Source: an uncultured Oscillospiraceae bacterium
GTDB lineage: Bacteria; Bacillota; Clostridia; Oscillospirales; Oscillospiraceae
DNA length: 29,432 bases
Assembly: GCA_910587505.1 (NCBI GenBank)
Contig: CAJULD010000034.1
Coordinates: forward strand, 1 to 29,432
Direction: 5' to 3'
Shown: positions 22,152 through 29,432 of the stretch, piece by piece
Layout of the letters: the number at the start of each line of letters is the position of its first letter
Position numbering within the stretch: the first letter of the stretch is position 1
Notes under the pieces: model-generated
Told to the model about the DNA's origin: nothing
Databases searched by the model: none
What the model saw: only the letters and a program-made list of their open reading frames with translations
Made by a program: the position numbers and the translations under genes

Positions 22152-22187
22152 TGTAACTATTTGTAACCCTTTTCGCTGCTTTGTAAC
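22152..22187 (+). promoter_or_regulatory. Three phased TGTAAC direct repeats
   Basis: TGTAAC occurs at 22152-22157, 22162-22167 and 22182-22187, starting 10 and 20 bp apart, so all face one side of the helix. The hexamer is a WalR half-site, but the 4-bp gap differs from the standard 5. The repeats lie at or after the transcription start, where a bound factor would repress. Confidence 0.45.
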
Positions 22188-22202
22188 TGTGGAGGATGCT
22201 CT

Positions 22203-23843
22203 ATGGTCCAAAAGGATAATAACGACAAGACGCAGAAAGTAAAGAGGAGCCGGACCGGCGGCAGGACCCGCCCGGCCGGCGCGGAAAAAGCCGGCGCGGG
22301 AAAGAGCGCCGGACAGACCGTCCGTCCCCGGCGGATTCTGGATTACCGGGCGCACCGCCGCTTCCCGGAGTCCAGCAGTCCTTACCGGCAGCTGCGGCTG
22401 CTGCTGCGCGGCAGCATGCCGCTGCTGCGGCAGAAGGCCGGAGGACTCAAATATCAGATCCGCTCCGTTTTCTCCAAGCTGGCGGCCCGCCTGCGGGAGA
22501 GAACCCCCAGACACCGGCTGATTCAGGCGTCGGTGTTCCTGACCGCCGGGGTGATTCTGGCGGTATATGCCGCCTTCCAGGTGCTGTACACCACGGCCAC
22601 TACCCTCACCTTTGACGGACAGGAGCTGGGCACCGTGGCCAGCGAGGAGGAAGCGCAGGCCGCCGTCCGGCAGGTGGAGAGCTCCATTTCCCGGGTTCTG
22701 GGCAGCAGCTATACCCTGGAACCGGACAAGGTGTCCTATACCACCGGTCTGGCCTTCCGCAGCGCGCTGGTGGAGGAGTCCGATCTGGAGGCCGCCCTGA
22801 GCGAATCCCTGCGGGTGGTGGAGCACGGATATGTGCTGACCGTGGACGGGCAGACGCTGGGCGCCACCCAGACCCAGGGGGCCTTTGAGGGCCTGCTGGA
22901 CCAGGTGTCGGCGGAGTACCGGAATGAGAATACGGTTTCCATTGATTTCGTGGAAAAGGTAGAGATTCAGGAATGCGATCTGCCGGTGGAGGATTTTACC
23001 AATCTGGCGGACGTGGCCCTGCTGATTAACAGTACCAAAACCGGGGAGGTCACCTACACAGTCAAAAAGGGCGACTGCTGGTCGGTCATTGCCGAGGACA
23101 ACAATATGACCAGCAGGGAGCTGCTTGCGCTGAATCCCGGTTATGACATTGACAAGCTCCAGATCGGCGACGAGCTGCTCATCAGCAACGCCGTGCCCTA
23201 TCTGACCGTCCGGGCCACCCAGATGGAGTATTACGAAGAGGACATCCCCTATGAGATCGAATACCGGGATGACGACTCCATGTGGGAGGGCGACACCAGG
23301 GTTATTTCCCGAGGCGAGTACGGCAAGGCAAACACCGTGGCAAAGGTCACCTACGAGGGCGTGACGGAAACAGAGCGGGAAATCATTTCCCAGGATATCT
23401 TCCTTGAGCCTGTGACGGAGATTCAGGCGCGGGGCACCATGGAGCGGCCCAGCTGGGCGCCCACCGGTTCCTTCCGCTGGCCCACCAGCGGCACCATTAC
23501 CTCCCGGTACGGCTCCCGCAAGATCTTCGGCGGCACCTCCTTCCACGGCGGCGTGGACATCGCCAACTCCTATGGCACGGACATCGTGGCGGCGGACGGC
23601 GGCACGGTCATTCACGCCGGATGGATGGGAAGCTTCGGCTATCTGGTGCAGATCGACCACGGAAACGGCTACGTCACCTACTACGGCCACAACAGCAAGA
23701 TTCTGGTCAGCACAGGCGACAAGGTCTACAAGGGGCAGCATATCGCGGAGATGGGCTCCACCGGCCGGAGCACCGGCAACCACTGCCACTTTGAGGTCCG
23801 CTATAACGGCGAGCGGCAGAACCCGCTGAAGTATCTTCCCTGA
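22203..23843 (+). CDS. LysM-G5-M23 peptidoglycan endopeptidase, membrane-anchored
   Basis: 546 aa. A long basic cytosolic N-terminus (1-about 105) precedes one membrane helix (about 107-127). An extracellular helical/beta region leads to a LysM domain (about 283-327, TYTVKKGDCWSVIAEDN...LQIGDELLI), a G5 domain (about 330-410, ending EPVTEIQARGT) and an M23 metallopeptidase domain (about 425-545). Zinc ligands are H448 and D452 in HGGVDIA and H529 in HCHFEV; H527 is the catalytic His. M23 enzymes cut peptide crosslinks in peptidoglycan. All active-site residues are present, unlike degenerate scaffolds of this family. GGAGG at 22191-22195 precedes the ATG. Confidence 0.94.
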   Translation: MVQKDNNDKTQKVKRSRTGGRTRPAGAEKAGAGKSAGQTVRPRRILDYRAHRRFPESSSPYRQLRLLLRGSMPLLRQKAGGLKYQIRSVFSKLAARLRERTPRHRLIQASVFLTAGVILAVYAAFQVLYTTATTLTFDGQELGTVASEEEAQAAVRQVESSISRVLGSSYTLEPDKVSYTTGLAFRSALVEESDLEAALSESLRVVEHGYVLTVDGQTLGATQTQGAFEGLLDQVSAEYRNENTVSIDFVEKVEIQECDLPVEDFTNLADVALLINSTKTGEVTYTVKKGDCWSVIAEDNNMTSRELLALNPGYDIDKLQIGDELLISNAVPYLTVRATQMEYYEEDIPYEIEYRDDDSMWEGDTRVISRGEYGKANTVAKVTYEGVTETEREIISQDIFLEPVTEIQARGTMERPSWAPTGSFRWPTSGTITSRYGSRKIFGGTSFHGGVDIANSYGTDIVAADGGTVIHAGWMGSFGYLVQIDHGNGYVTYYGHNSKILVSTGDKVYKGQHIAEMGSTGRSTGNHCHFEVRYNGERQNPLKYLP

Positions 23844-24230
23844 GCCGCCCGGCCGGTCAGGACCGCCTGATCGTGCAGCAGGGAACCATCCACCGCATCG
23901 TGCATGGTTTCATGACGCTTCCCCGTCAGAGCCTGTAGAACAGCAAAGAAGCCATATTGGATTTCATGATAAATCCAATATGGCTTCTTTTGACTTTGCC
24001 CCGCTGAAAGGGAATATGCTGTAATGAAAAAAGAATCTGTCTGAATTTGTTCAGCCTCCGCCTTTCTGCCTGCGGCAGCATGGATACTCCGGAGAATTCC
24101 TCCTCCCCGACGGGCCCCCCTCCGAAACCGGAAGAGGATGCGCTTTTCCCGGTGTATCTGCAATCCACCGGGGATCGGATCTATCCAGGCGGCTTTCAGG
24201 CAGGAGATGCGCCCCTGTCAAATATGATTT
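23844..24230. other. 387-bp convergent intergenic region
   Basis: It separates the M23 gene (+) and adenine deaminase (-). Apart from the 20-bp-stem terminator at 23945-23990 I find no supported gene. Short frames on both strands lack ribosome sites and overlap the hairpin. The stretch 23992-24230 contains many C/T-rich runs and no recognisable element. Confidence 0.5.
23945..23990. terminator. Bidirectional terminator, perfect 20-bp stem
   Basis: AAAGAAGCCATATTGGATTT (23945-23964) pairs perfectly with 23971-23990 around CATGAT, giving T-rich ends in both directions. It lies about 100 nt after the M23 stop and can also serve the convergent adenine deaminase gene. The stem is longer and more AT-rich than other terminators here. 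Confidence 0.75.
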
Positions 24231-25958
24231 TTATACATACTGCTGCTTTGCCACGTCGATGACCCCTCTCGTGGTCAGCCGCAGCGTGGGGATCACCGGC
24301 AGAGACATAAAGCTCAGCGTCATGAAGGGGTCGATGTCCCGGCTGACGCCCAGGGCAAACGCGGCGGCCCTGGCGCTCTCCAGGTCCCGGTTGACGCTTT
24401 CCAGCGTGCCGTCGCTCATCAGGCCCGCCACAGGCAGGGCCAGCTCTCCCCGGATCCAACCGTCCTCCATCACGACAATGCCGCCCCGGTTCTCCGCCAC
24501 CCGGTTGGCGGCGGCGGCCATGTCCGCTTCGTTGGCGCCAACCACGATAATATTGTGGGAGTCGTGAGATACGCTGGTGGCCACCGCCCCCCGCTTGAGC
24601 CCGTAGCCCTGGAGATAGCCGATGCCGATATGACGGGTGTTCCTGTGCCGCTCCACGACGGCGATTTTCAGGATGTCCCACTCCGGATCAATGTGATCGG
24701 AGTAACCCTGATCCTCGGTGACGATCTCGCCGGGGACCATGCCGATGATACCCCGTGGGCGGCGCTCGGCAAAGTCCTGCGCCGTCAGGCGGGAAACGTG
24801 GAAGGTGTCGCGGGCCTTCCGGGCCAGATAGGGATCGATCTCCGGGGCGGGGAAGTCCCGGACGGCCGTTCCGTCGAACATTTCCACGCCCTTTTTGAAT
24901 ACCTGAAGGATGTTGAAGTCCTGGAAGCTGTCGATGACCACGAAGTCCGCCAGATAGCCCGGCGCAATGGCGCCCCGGTTGTTCAGCAGGAAGTACCGCG
25001 CCGCGTGATGGCAGGCCACCTTCACCGCCAGAATGGGGTCCACCCCCAGCCGGATGGCCTCCCGCACGTTGTAGTCAATGTGCCCCTTTTCCAGCAGGTC
25101 GCTGGGGTGCTTGTCGTCACAGCAGAACATGCACCGGTCGGCGTACTTTTCCGTCAGCAGGGGCAGCAGGGCCCGCAGGTTCCGGGCGGCGGTGCCCTCC
25201 CGGATCATGATAAACTGGCCCCGTTCCAGCTTGGCGATGGCGTCCGCGGGGTCGCTGCACTCGTGGTCGGAGTAGACGCCGGCGGCGATATAGGCGTTCA
25301 GGTCGTTTCCCACCAGACCGGGCGCGTGGCCGTCGATCTTCTTGTGATGGGCCTGAGCGGCCACGATTTTTTCGATAACCATGGGGTCCGCGCCGATGAC
25401 GCCCGGATAGTTCATCATTTCCGCCAGCCCCTGGACCCGCGGGTGGTCGTAAAAGGAATCGATGGTCCGGTAATCCAGCGCCGCGCCGCTCTCGTCCATG
25501 GGCGTGGCGGGGACGCAGCTGGGCAGCATGAAGCGCACGTCCACCGGCAGGTCCTCGGTGGCCTGCAGCATGTACTCCACACCGTCGGCGCCCATGACGT
25601 TGGCGATCTCGTGGGGATCGGTGACGACGGTGGTGGTACCGTGGGGCAGCACGGCCCTGGCGAACTCTCCGGGGGAGACCATGGCGCTTTCCAGGTGAAT
25701 GTGGGCGTCGATGAAGCCGGGGAGGACCAGCTTCCCGGACATGTCATATTCGGTTTCCCCGCTGTATTCCCCCATGCCCACGATGAGCCCCTCCGCCACG
25801 GCAATATCTCCGTGGCAGAGCTCGTTGGAGAACACATTGACGTATGTTGCGTTTTTCAGAACCAGGTCGGCCTTTTCCCGGCCTGCGGCTATCTCCACAA
25901 TGCGCAGCTTTTTGTTCAGCTTGCGGTTAATCCGGCCGGTATAGCTTTCCGCTCCCAT
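24231..25958 (-). CDS. ade: Adenine deaminase
   Basis: 575 aa amidohydrolase of the AdeC type that converts adenine to hypoxanthine and ammonia in purine salvage. The metal site is DAHIHLES (H86, H88). DPHEIANV (114-121), CCDDKHPSDLL, VACHHAARYF, GAIAPGYLADFVVID and the C-terminal adenine deaminase domain (SHDSHNIIVVGANEADM, GGIVVMEDG) all fit. Length is normal. I chose ATG 25958 (AAGGAGG about 6 nt upstream) over the 7-codon longer frame, whose start lacks a ribosome site. Confidence 0.96.
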   Translation of the reverse strand: MGAESYTGRINRKLNKKLRIVEIAAGREKADLVLKNATYVNVFSNELCHGDIAVAEGLIVGMGEYSGETEYDMSGKLVLPGFIDAHIHLESAMVSPGEFARAVLPHGTTTVVTDPHEIANVMGADGVEYMLQATEDLPVDVRFMLPSCVPATPMDESGAALDYRTIDSFYDHPRVQGLAEMMNYPGVIGADPMVIEKIVAAQAHHKKIDGHAPGLVGNDLNAYIAAGVYSDHECSDPADAIAKLERGQFIMIREGTAARNLRALLPLLTEKYADRCMFCCDDKHPSDLLEKGHIDYNVREAIRLGVDPILAVKVACHHAARYFLLNNRGAIAPGYLADFVVIDSFQDFNILQVFKKGVEMFDGTAVRDFPAPEIDPYLARKARDTFHVSRLTAQDFAERRPRGIIGMVPGEIVTEDQGYSDHIDPEWDILKIAVVERHRNTRHIGIGYLQGYGLKRGAVATSVSHDSHNIIVVGANEADMAAAANRVAENRGGIVVMEDGWIRGELALPVAGLMSDGTLESVNRDLESARAAAFALGVSRDIDPFMTLSFMSLPVIPTLRLTTRGVIDVAKQQYV

Positions 25959-26018
25959 AATGATCCTCCTTTTCCGCAAAAGGAACGCAGACCCCTGTGG
26001 TCCCGCCGCCTTTCGGCT

Positions 26019-26047
26019 ATTGTACCATAGGAGGTCCGCGTTGTCTA
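26019..26047 (-). promoter_or_regulatory. Sigma-A promoter of ade
   Basis: Minus strand: -35 TAGACA (26042-26047), 17-bp spacer, extended -10 TGGTACAAT (TACAAT at 26019-26024). It gives a leader of about 50 nt; I see no purine riboswitch in it. Confidence 0.72.
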
Positions 26048-26075
26048 CTTGAAATTCAGGCAGAACGACAATAAA

Positions 26076-26567
26076 TCAGTCAGGCCGGATGACGGCTTCG
26101 CCGGCGGACAGGGAGGCGGGTACGTCGATGACCCGCTGATTTTTGCTGCCCCGCCAGGGCAGGGCCAGGCTCCGCTGCTCCAGCAGGAAGGGGCCGTCCA
26201 CCAGCACGTCGATTTCCTCCAGCAGAGCCTTTTGACCATCGGTTCCCCGGTCCCGCAGGTACTCAAAGGTCCAGCCGGACCAGGCCCAGACGTTCAGACC
26301 GTTGGCGTGGGCGATTACAGCCAGGGCGAGGCAGTCCTCCGGCTGGGCGAAGGGGTCGCCTCCGGAGAGGGTGAGTCCGTCGGTGAGAGGGTTTTTCAGC
26401 AGCTCCTTTGCCACCTCCTCCACGGACATCTCTTTTCCGCCGCCGGGATCGTGGCTGTCCGGATTGTGGCAGCCGGGGCAGTGGTGAGGGCAGCCCTGGA
26501 CGAAGCAGGAAAAGCGGAAGCCGGGACCGTCCACGATGGAGTCCTGCACCAGACCGTAAATCCGCAT
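26076..26567 (-). CDS. nrdG: Anaerobic ribonucleotide reductase activating protein
   Basis: 163-aa radical-SAM activase that installs the glycyl radical on NrdD under anaerobic conditions. The iron-sulfur motif CX3CX2C is C26, C30, C33 (GCPHHCPGC). LTLSGGDPF is the SAM-binding GGDP region. Similar short activases exist for other glycyl radical enzymes, but the length and the IVDGPGFRFSCFVQGCPHHC segment favour NrdG. ATG 26567 (AAGGAAG about 8 nt upstream) is preferred to a GTG three codons earlier. No nrdD is visible in the window. Confidence 0.9.
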   Translation of the reverse strand: MRIYGLVQDSIVDGPGFRFSCFVQGCPHHCPGCHNPDSHDPGGGKEMSVEEVAKELLKNPLTDGLTLSGGDPFAQPEDCLALAVIAHANGLNVWAWSGWTFEYLRDRGTDGQKALLEEIDVLVDGPFLLEQRSLALPWRGSKNQRVIDVPASLSAGEAVIRPD

Positions 26568-26594
26568 AAAAAACACTTCCTTTTCTTTTTTTGT

Positions 26595-26623
26595 ATCATA
26601 TCACGAAAAGCAACGATCAGCAA
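26595..26623 (-). promoter_or_regulatory. Probable promoter of nrdG
   Basis: Minus strand: extended -10 TGATATGAT (TATGAT at 26595-26600), 17-bp spacer, weak -35 TTGCTG (26618-26623). It lies about 30 nt before the ATG. I found no clear NrdR box pair in the region. Confidence 0.5.
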
Positions 26624-26752
26624 GAGGCGCCGCCCGCCTTTTCCCCCCACAGCCCGTCTTTGGGGATAAGGGATTCTGAAACCGCAGCTTCTAAGGTACC
26701 TTCCTCTTCGCACAAAAAGGGATCGCGGGGTCCGGGGCCGTACAGGATAAAC

Positions 26753-26789
26753 AGAAAAATTCCGGAAGCCATGCTTCCGGAATTTTTCT
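26753..26789. terminator. Terminator downstream of carB
   Basis: Perfect 17-bp stem: AGAAAAATTCCGGAAGC (26753-26769) with GCTTCCGGAATTTTTCT (26773-26789), loop CAT. It is T-rich at the 3' end on either strand and lies about 120 nt past the carB stop on the minus strand. Confidence 0.8.
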
Positions 26790-26909
26790 ATGGTTTGGAG
26801 GATCAGATGAAAAAGAAGTCTTGTCACTTGCAAGATTAAGGATACCCGAAGGTTGTTAACAAAACCAGCACAGATTGTTACAAAAGTCTAAAATCTGAAA
26901 AAACTTTTG

Positions 26910-29432
26910 TCACTGTGCGTCGATGGTGGAGATCCGGCTGGAGATGGCCTCCAGAACGTCCAGCAGGGCGCTGACCGTATCCAGCGAGGTAAAGGTGGCG
27001 ACGCTGTTCTCGATGGCCAGACGGCGCATCTCAAATCCGGCGCTGACGTGCTCGGAGGAGCTGGGGTCCCGGGTGTTCACCAGGTAGGCCACCTTGCCGC
27101 TGCGCATGGCCTCGGTGATATCGGCGGGATCCTCGGTGTAGTCCCGCTTCCGCCGGGTGCGGACGCCGTGTTCCCGGAGGAAGTCCGCCGTGCCGGTGGT
27201 CGCCTCAATGTTGAAGCCCAGCCGGTAGAACCGGCGCACCAGGGGCAGGGCCTCCTCCAGGTCCTCCTGGCTGATGCTCAGCAGCACCGTGCCGTGGTCC
27301 TGTAAGGTCATCCCCGCGGCCTGCATGGCTTTGTAGAGGGCGTAGGGCAGGCGGTCGTCGTAGCCGATGGCCTCTCCGGTGGACTTCATCTCCGGAGAGA
27401 GGTAGGCGTCCAGACCGCTGAGCTTGCTGAAGGAGAACACGGGCACCTTGCAGTACCAGCGCTTCTTCTCCGGCGGGTAGAGTTGGGTGATCCCCTGCCG
27501 GCGCAGGCTTTCACCGAGAATCACCCTGGTGGCGATGTCCGCCAGAGACCAGCCGGTCGCCTTGCTGAGGAAGGGCACCGTCCGGGAGGACCGGGGATTG
27601 ACCTCGATAATATACACCTTTTCCTCCCGGTCCACGATGAACTGGATATTGTACAGCCCCACGATACCGATGCCCAGACCCAGCTTCCGGGTGTAGTCCA
27701 GAATGACCTCCTTCACATCCTGCGAGATGGAGAAGGCGGGATACACGCTGACGGAATCCCCGGAGTGCACGCCGGTACGCTCTACCAGCTCCATGATGCC
27801 GGGGACGAACACGTCCCGGCCGTCGCAGATGGCGTCCACCTCCACCTCCTTGCCGATAATGTACTTGTCCACCAGCACCGGCTTTTCCGCGTCCACCTCC
27901 ACGGCGGTCTTGAGGTAGCGGCGGAGCATCTCCTCGTTGGCCACGATCTCCATGGCCCGGCCGCCCAGGACGAAGGAGGGCCGCACCAGCACCGGGTAGC
28001 CGATCTCCTTCGCGGCTCTCACGCCGTCCTCCAGGTTGGTGACGGCCTCGCCTTTCGGCTGGGGGATATCCAGCTCCCGGAGGACCTGCTCAAAGATTTT
28101 CCGGTCCTCTGCCCGCTCGATGGCGTCGCAGTCCGTGCCGATGATCTTTACCCCGTGGTCCCGGAGAGGCTGGGCCAGATTGATGGCGGTCTGGCCCCCC
28201 AGGGAGGCGATGACCCCCTCCGGCTTCTCCAGCTCCACGATGTTCATCACGTCCTCCACCGTCAGGGGCTCGAAGTAGAGCTTGTCGGAGCAGGTGTAGT
28301 CGGTGGAGACGGTTTCCGGGTTGTTGTTGATGATGATGGCATCGTAGCCGCTTTTTTTGATGGTCTGGACGGCGTGGACGGTGGAGTAGTCGAACTCCAC
28401 CCCCTGGCCGATGCGGATGGGGCCGGAGCCCAGAACGATAATCTTCTTGTGCGGAGAGACCACGGACTCGTTTTCGTCCTCGTAGGTGGAGTAGAAATAG
28501 GGCACGTAGCTGTCAAACTCCCCGGCGCAGGTGTCGATCATCTTGTAGATGGGGAAGATGCCCAGCTCCTTCCGCTTGTCGTAGACCTCCCGCTCGGTGC
28601 ATTTCCACAGCCAGGCCACCGCCTTGTCGGAAAAGCCCCGGCGCTTGGCCCGGCGGAGCATGTCCGTATCCCATGGCCGGGCCCGGATCTCATTTTCGTA
28701 GTGAACGATGTTGCAGATCTTATCCAGAAACAGCATGTCGATCTGGGTGGCCGTGCAGATCTGGCCCAGGTCGGCGCCCCGGCTCATCAGCTCGGCGATG
28801 GCGAAAATGCGGTCGTCGGTGCCGGGCCTGATATAGTCCAGCAGCTCCTTATCGGTGTAGTCGTTGAATTTCTCCATGTAAATGTGGCCCACGCCCCCCT
28901 CCAGGGAGCGGACGGCCTTCAGGATGCTCTCCTGAAGGGTGCGGCCCACGGCCATGACCTCGCCGGTGGCCTTCATCTGGGTGGACAGGCGGTTGCTGGC
29001 GGAGCCGAATTTGTCGAAGGGGAACCGGGGCATTTTGGTAACCACGTAGTCCAGCGCCGGCTCGAAGCAGGCGGGGGTGTTGGCCAGCTGAATTTCCTCC
29101 AGGTGCATTCCCACGGAGATCTTGGCGGAGACCCGCGCAATGGGGTACCCGCTGGCCTTGCTGGCGAGAGCGGAGGACCGGGAAACCCGGGGGTTGACCT
29201 CGATGACGTAATACTGGAAGGACTGGGGGTCCAGGGCGAACTGGACGTTGCAGCCCCCCTCGATCTTCAGGGCCCGGATCAGCCGCAGGGCGCTGTCCCG
29301 GAGGAGGTGGTACTCCTTGTTGGTCAGGGTCTGGCTGGGAGCCACGACGATGGAGTCTCCGGTGTGGATGCCCACAGGGTCGATGTTCTCCATGTTGCAG
29401 ACGGTGATGGCGGTGTCGTTGGCGTCCCGCAT
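26910..29432 (-). CDS. carB: Carbamoyl phosphate synthase large subunit (N-terminus beyond window)
   Basis: 840 codons are visible; about 215-220 N-terminal residues are missing past the right edge, compared with the usual length of about 1,060. The visible part starts in the first ATP-grasp domain (RDANDTAITVCNMENIDPVGIHTGDS, EVNPRVSRSSALASK). It continues through the oligomerisation domain, the second synthetase half (VLGSGPIRIGQGVEFDYSTVHAVQ, NNNPETVSTDY, ASLGGQTAINLA, EVNPRSSRTVPFLSKATG) and the C-terminal MGS-like allosteric domain (VAYLVNTRDP). It makes carbamoyl phosphate from bicarbonate, ammonia and 2 ATP for pyrimidine and arginine synthesis. The small subunit is not in the window. 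The visible start codon at the edge is internal to the gene. Confidence 0.97.
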   Translation of the reverse strand: MRDANDTAITVCNMENIDPVGIHTGDSIVVAPSQTLTNKEYHLLRDSALRLIRALKIEGGCNVQFALDPQSFQYYVIEVNPRVSRSSALASKASGYPIARVSAKISVGMHLEEIQLANTPACFEPALDYVVTKMPRFPFDKFGSASNRLSTQMKATGEVMAVGRTLQESILKAVRSLEGGVGHIYMEKFNDYTDKELLDYIRPGTDDRIFAIAELMSRGADLGQICTATQIDMLFLDKICNIVHYENEIRARPWDTDMLRRAKRRGFSDKAVAWLWKCTEREVYDKRKELGIFPIYKMIDTCAGEFDSYVPYFYSTYEDENESVVSPHKKIIVLGSGPIRIGQGVEFDYSTVHAVQTIKKSGYDAIIINNNPETVSTDYTCSDKLYFEPLTVEDVMNIVELEKPEGVIASLGGQTAINLAQPLRDHGVKIIGTDCDAIERAEDRKIFEQVLRELDIPQPKGEAVTNLEDGVRAAKEIGYPVLVRPSFVLGGRAMEIVANEEMLRRYLKTAVEVDAEKPVLVDKYIIGKEVEVDAICDGRDVFVPGIMELVERTGVHSGDSVSVYPAFSISQDVKEVILDYTRKLGLGIGIVGLYNIQFIVDREEKVYIIEVNPRSSRTVPFLSKATGWSLADIATRVILGESLRRQGITQLYPPEKKRWYCKVPVFSFSKLSGLDAYLSPEMKSTGEAIGYDDRLPYALYKAMQAAGMTLQDHGTVLLSISQEDLEEALPLVRRFYRLGFNIEATTGTADFLREHGVRTRRKRDYTEDPADITEAMRSGKVAYLVNTRDPSSSEHVSAGFEMRRLAIENSVATFTSLDTVSALLDVLEAISSRISTIDAQ

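Larger units (their letters stand above)
26568..26909. other. 342-bp intergenic region between carB and nrdG
   Basis: It holds the carB terminator (26753-26789) and the nrdG promoter. A minus-strand 51-codon frame starts inside the terminator (ATG at about 26773) and ends near 26622, with no ribosome site; I do not call it. On the plus strand GGAGG at about 26797-26801 precedes a 10-codon frame, MKKKSCHLQD, ending at 26839. It may be chance. Confidence 0.45.

Noticed and set aside
24555..26030. 491-codon plus-strand frame opposite adenine deaminase
   Set aside because: Shadow of ade, with no ribosome site or recognisable domain.
26622..26775. 51-codon minus-strand frame between carB and nrdG
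   Set aside because: It starts inside the carB terminator stem, has no Shine-Dalgarno and no recognisable similarity.

Overview
The window is a GC-rich piece of a chromosome from an anaerobic, endospore-forming Firmicute, most likely a gut Oscillospiraceae-type clostridium. This placement is inferred from gene content and was not checked by a search. Markers are YabP and YabQ (sporulation), SepF, DivIVA and DivIC (Gram-positive division), reverse rubrerythrin with a PerR-like Fur protein (anaerobe oxidative stress), an anaerobic ribonucleotide reductase activase, a VanW protein and an endonuclease-type MutL. Almost everything is housekeeping or cell-envelope biology. I saw no CRISPR array, rRNA, tRNA, intact mobile element or phage module.

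Layout. 1-1118: perR and rubrerythrin on the minus strand, divergent from a 53-aa protein. 957-4064 (+): a tight cluster of the small protein, a CPBP protease joined in frame to an inositol monophosphatase, lspA and an RluD-type pseudouridine synthase. 4065-4258: palindromes, then a sigma-A promoter. 4259-7446 (+): mutL, miaA, hfq. 7486-10960 (+): HlyD-like envelope protein, yggS, sepF, a 220-bp hairpin array, divIVA. 11048-12992 (+): HAD hydrolase and DUF4349 lipoprotein, closed by a strong terminator. 13030-13425: structured non-coding DNA. 13426-15210 (+): PadR repressor and DUF2812 membrane protein behind a consensus promoter with tandem operators. A bidirectional terminator separates these from minus-strand genes at 15260-20227: yabP, a YabQ-DivIC fusion, a repetitive solenoid-like protein, a 52-aa protein, an ECF sigma factor and a VanW protein. 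20379-23843 (+): pyrG and a LysM/G5/M23 peptidoglycan hydrolase. 24231-29432 (-): adenine deaminase, nrdG and carB (5' end beyond the window).

Themes. Envelope and division genes dominate (LspA, SepF, DivIVA, DivIC, VanW, LysM-M23, DUF4349). The VanW gene has a perfect match to the WalR box consensus at its candidate promoter. Nucleotide metabolism (pyrG, carB, ade, nrdG) fills the right side.

Most worth a second look: (i) two independent in-frame fusions of normally separate proteins, each keeping an internal Shine-Dalgarno and ATG; (ii) an unrecognised 401-aa protein built of about 22-residue Asn-Gly/Asn-Ala repeats next to an ECF sigma factor and a 52-aa protein; (iii) the hairpin array between sepF and divIVA, where ylmH often lies in relatives.
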